Below the pieces are notes generated by a model. That model saw only the letters and a program-made list of their open reading frames with translations. It was not told the DNA's origin and searched no databases. From GCA-2715965 sp047608975 (lineage in GTDB: Bacteria; Verrucomicrobiota; Verrucomicrobiia; Limisphaerales; JAYPXF01), in the NCBI GenBank assembly GCA_047608975.1, contig JBLFYM010000004.1, positions 1 to 64,000 of the forward strand: a DNA stretch of 64,000 bases. Reading direction: 5' to 3'. Below, in pieces: positions 61,343 through 64,000 of this stretch (positions within the stretch are counted from its first letter, which is position 1; the number at the start of each line of letters is the position of its first letter). The translations under genes were made by a program, and so were the position numbers.

Positions 61343-64000
61343 CTATTTCAAGCCCGTGCGGACGTATTCGATGAGATCGGCCATCTGCTCTGGGTTTAGG
61401 CCGGCTTCCAAACCTTCCGGCATGAGTGACAGACGGCTTCCCTGAAAGTGCGCAATCTGACTGCGGGTGATGGCGTGGGTTTTCGCGTCCGCCGCGAGCA
61501 GGGTGATACTCGAACCGGATTCGGTGATAATGCGACCGGAGAGTGAGGTATCGTCCTTGAGTTCGATGGAGTAGGCGGTGTAGCGGGGATCTACCGAGAG
61601 GTTGGGATCGAGGATCGCGGTCAACAAACCGGCAGGAGATTTGTCGGTGATGGATCGCAGATCAGGGCCTACGGGATTGGCTTGGTCCGTCCGGTGACAG
61701 ACGCTGCAAAACTGGTCGAACAAGACTTTCCCTTTTGCGGGATCGGCTTTGAGTTTCAATGCGGGTTGATACTTGGCAATCAACGGCTGCCGGTCCGGGT
61801 TCAGTGTATTCTTAAGCGCGGCGTTGGCTCGTTTGCGAATCGCCGCGCTCTTGTGTTTGATCAGCCGCTGCCGTTGGGAGGCACTCAAATCGGCTGAGGA
61901 AATGGTGCCAGCCTCAATTGTCTTCAACAGAGATTGGATCGTATTAGATTGGGACAGCAGCTGGTCGATCACGGTTTGCCGAATTGACGGCGAAAGGGTG
62001 GGCCAGCGACGCATCAGTTCCGTAGTTGCGGTTGATCCCCAGGCGCGAATCATTGCGACCGCCGCCGACTGTTGCAGCGATTTGGGATTGGTCGGTTTCA
62101 GGAGGCCGACGAGTAGCGCGAGGTCCACGTCACGTTTGTCCGCTTGTTTGCCCAGGATCTGTAGCGCGGTGGTTTTCAACGCGATGGGAGAGTTCCTGTC
62201 ACTGGTGATGTGCCTCGCCTTGTTGAACAGCGTATCAATGCGTGACAGCTGTGGTCCAAGTGAAGGCTCACGGGTTGCGAGCTTGCCAATCGACAGGGAC
62301 TGTCGGGCCAATGAATCCAACCACTGTGCCAGGACAAGGAATTGCTTTTCCGAGTAGGTTCCCGCTTTGGGTGTGAGCAGCGCGTTCAACGCGAACGCCA
62401 AGCCCTCTGGTCGCTTGCCTCCCATTTTCAGCAGATCCGGAAACAAGGTGTGTCGGTATCCCTGACTATTGACAGCGCTTTTCAGCACTGTATCGAAATG
62501 AGTGGGGATCGAACTGCGAACCGCGGCTCGCATATGTAGATCCGAGAGATCACCGTTCGCCAAGTCGGCCAGCACCGCTCCGAACGCGGCATCACTCAAG
62601 TTTCCGAGCGTGAGTGCGACTGAAAGTTTCGTCCCGGGATCCTTCTCGTTGCGCATCTGCTCCACCAAATCGGCGACGGCATCGCCGGGAATATTCGAAT
62701 CCGAAAGTTGAAGCATTGCCAGGCGGCGAATCCTCGGATCAGGATCGAAGCAATGACTCACCCCTGGCTGGGGGGCGAATCGGCTGGCCGTGCTGAACTG
62801 TTGCAAACGTGCCAATGGTGCCTTTGCTGCCGCCAACGAATCAAAGGCATCGTTGCCCCGAACATCTTCCTTCTGAATCAACTGTCGGGCCATGTCATGC
62901 ACTGTGCCATTGGGGCCACGTAGGGAATCAATCAGATCCTCACTGTCCTGACTCCGAAGATTGACGAAGGGTTCCGGGCGTTTGTCACCGGGATAGATCC
63001 GATAGATGCGTCCGCGTTCTTCACCGGCGCGAAAGTGCGGGCGCAGCTCGTCGCGACCTGCCGGGGGGAGCCACTGCGGGTGTTCGATCATGTAGCGATA
63101 CATGTCCACAACCCACAGTGCACCGTCGGGTCCGGTGCGCACCTGCACGGGGCGACACCAGCGATCGGTGGAGGTGAAAAAATCCAATTCCTTTTCGGCG
63201 GAATCACGGCTGTGTCTGAAACTGACGCCGTCCGGTGTCAGGACATGATGCTGCACGAGGTTGTGAAACGGTTCGCAGGTGAAGGCGTGGGTTTTGTCCC
63301 GCGAGAACAGCAGTTCATCGCGATACACGGCGACGGAACAGGCGGAGGTAAAGCGGCCAGATTGAGTAAAACTGTGAAACCGTTTCTGGGGTTGTTTGGC
63401 GGGATAGACCCTGGGGTTCCGCTCGGTGAGAATCTTTTTCGGCGAAGGGTGCGTGACGTCCGGATTCCGTTGCAGATAGGAATCCTCGAGAACGTAGTGC
63501 CAAATCGGATAGCTGTTCTGAACACCGAACCAATTTCCCCAATCATCGCGTGCCCGGCCGAATTGGGAGGGACCAGAAAGCGGAATCAGTTCACCGGTCT
63601 CGGGGCGAATCTTGAAGTCTCTGGAGCCGAGTTCAAATTCCTTCCCGGTGTGGGATCGAATTACGATCGCTCCCCCATAACCGGACTGGTGACTGCCGTT
63701 GGCACAGTAGATCCAGTTATCCAGGCCCCAACGAAGGCCATTCACCCGGAGTTGCTGATTCCCTTCATAGAAGCCCCCGTACATCACCTTCTTCACGTCG
63801 GCTCGGCCATCGCCATCAGTGTCTTCGGCATAAAGAATCTCCGGTGCCGCAGTAATCAATACCCCTTTCTTCCAGGCAAGGACGCCATTGGGAAAACTGA
63901 GTCCGTCGAGAAAGAGTGTGGATTTGTCATACTGTCCATCCTGGTCCGTATCCTCCAATACGCGGATGCGTCCACCGGGCTTCCCGTTGTTGTCCATGCC
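61343..64000 (-). CDS. PVC-type dehydrogenase/cytochrome c protein, 5' end outside the window
   Basis: At least 884 residues are visible and the frame continues to the window edge; the Met at 63997 is internal (a Gly codon precedes it). A dehydrogenase propeller (RIRVLEDTDQDGQYDKSTLF, EILYAEDTDGDGRADVKKVM, DGALWVVDMYRYMIEHPQWL) is followed by HEAT-like repeats (about 400-720) and a C-terminal cytochrome c domain with CSVCH and GPDLRSIT. It is a close relative in layout of the gene at 21288. The signal peptide and first blades lie beyond 64000. Confidence 0.92.
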   Translation of the reverse strand, partial: GMDNNGKPGGRIRVLEDTDQDGQYDKSTLFLDGLSFPNGVLAWKKGVLITAAPEILYAEDTDGDGRADVKKVMYGGFYEGNQQLRVNGLRWGLDNWIYCANGSHQSGYGGAIVIRSHTGKEFELGSRDFKIRPETGELIPLSGPSQFGRARDDWGNWFGVQNSYPIWHYVLEDSYLQRNPDVTHPSPKKILTERNPRVYPAKQPQKRFHSFTQSGRFTSACSVAVYRDELLFSRDKTHAFTCEPFHNLVQHHVLTPDGVSFRHSRDSAEKELDFFTSTDRWCRPVQVRTGPDGALWVVDMYRYMIEHPQWLPPAGRDELRPHFRAGEERGRIYRIYPGDKRPEPFVNLRSQDSEDLIDSLRGPNGTVHDMARQLIQKEDVRGNDAFDSLAAAKAPLARLQQFSTASRFAPQPGVSHCFDPDPRIRRLAMLQLSDSNIPGDAVADLVEQMRNEKDPGTKLSVALTLGNLSDAAFGAVLADLANGDLSDLHMRAAVRSSIPTHFDTVLKSAVNSQGYRHTLFPDLLKMGGKRPEGLAFALNALLTPKAGTYSEKQFLVLAQWLDSLARQSLSIGKLATREPSLGPQLSRIDTLFNKARHITSDRNSPIALKTTALQILGKQADKRDVDLALLVGLLKPTNPKSLQQSAAVAMIRAWGSTATTELMRRWPTLSPSIRQTVIDQLLSQSNTIQSLLKTIEAGTISSADLSASQRQRLIKHKSAAIRKRANAALKNTLNPDRQPLIAKYQPALKLKADPAKGKVLFDQFCSVCHRTDQANPVGPDLRSITDKSPAGLLTAILDPNLSVDPRYTAYSIELKDDTSLSGRIITESGSSITLLAADAKTHAITRSQIAHFQGSRLSLMPEGLEAGLNPEQMADLIEYVRTGLK

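Noticed and set aside
1..64000. CRISPR arrays, tRNA or rRNA genes, integrases and transposases
   Set aside because: I looked for regularly spaced repeats, tRNA-like cloverleaf ends and transposase motifs and saw none. Genes for these may exist outside the window.

Overview
The window looks like a piece of a GC-rich chromosome from a Verrucomicrobiota bacterium, probably of the Pedosphaera/Limisphaera type. The assignment rests on gene content. There are two DUF1592-family cytochrome proteins, a DUF1501 protein, three large PVC-type dehydrogenase/CxxCH proteins, two sulfatases, DUF1080, DUF4838 and Gfo/Idh proteins, and short hairpin-forming dispersed repeats in several intergenic gaps. No rRNA, tRNA, CRISPR array or transposase was recognised.

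Layout. 0-7 kb: a hybrid histidine kinase with about seven OB-like periplasmic modules, a radical SAM protein, a small EF-hand-like membrane protein, a GDSL hydrolase and an FMN reductase. 6.9-15.2 kb: a short SDR-sulfatase-aminotransferase operon, a DUF1592 cytochrome protein, a GNAT acetyltransferase broken by two homopolymer indels, and a tandem metallo-beta-lactamase-fold protein. 16-21 kb: a four-gene Gld-like ABC exporter operon (ATPase, permease, GldG-like, DUF4340) read leftward and ended by a clear terminator. 21-27.6 kb: PVC-type dehydrogenase, DUF1501 and DUF1080 secreted proteins. 27.6-31.4 kb: HpnA-like epimerase, LapA-like, CvpA-like and DNA primase. 31.4-35.5 kb: two tandem prepilin-like genes, FKBP isomerase, and a sulfatase overlapping a hydroxyacid dehydrogenase. 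35.5-41.8 kb is housekeeping: ruvB, Gfo/Idh oxidoreductase, prs, rplY, pth, rpsF, ssb and rplI, with no rpsR between ssb and rplI. 42-50.5 kb: a 1297-residue LamG/cytochrome c/propeller protein, a proline-rich secreted protein, a kinase with membrane segments ahead of its catalytic domain, a DUF2145-like protein and a small secreted protein.

50.6-56.3 kb holds the most system-like set: DUF4838 glycosidase-like, neutral-ceramidase-like, hexapeptide acyltransferase and sodium:solute symporter genes. All four overlap head to tail and are almost certainly one transcript for breakdown and uptake of an undefined glycan or glycolipid.

56.3-61.3 kb is a graveyard of gene pieces. A 24-codon tail of a LacI-family gene abuts a beta-helix lipoprotein gene. 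On the other side of that gene is a LacI-family gene with the same tail but no DNA-binding domain. It meets head to head a DUF1592 gene that has lost its signal peptide and cytochrome domain. A single blade-like fragment of a PQQ-type propeller follows. The window ends inside another PVC-type dehydrogenase gene whose start lies beyond the right edge.
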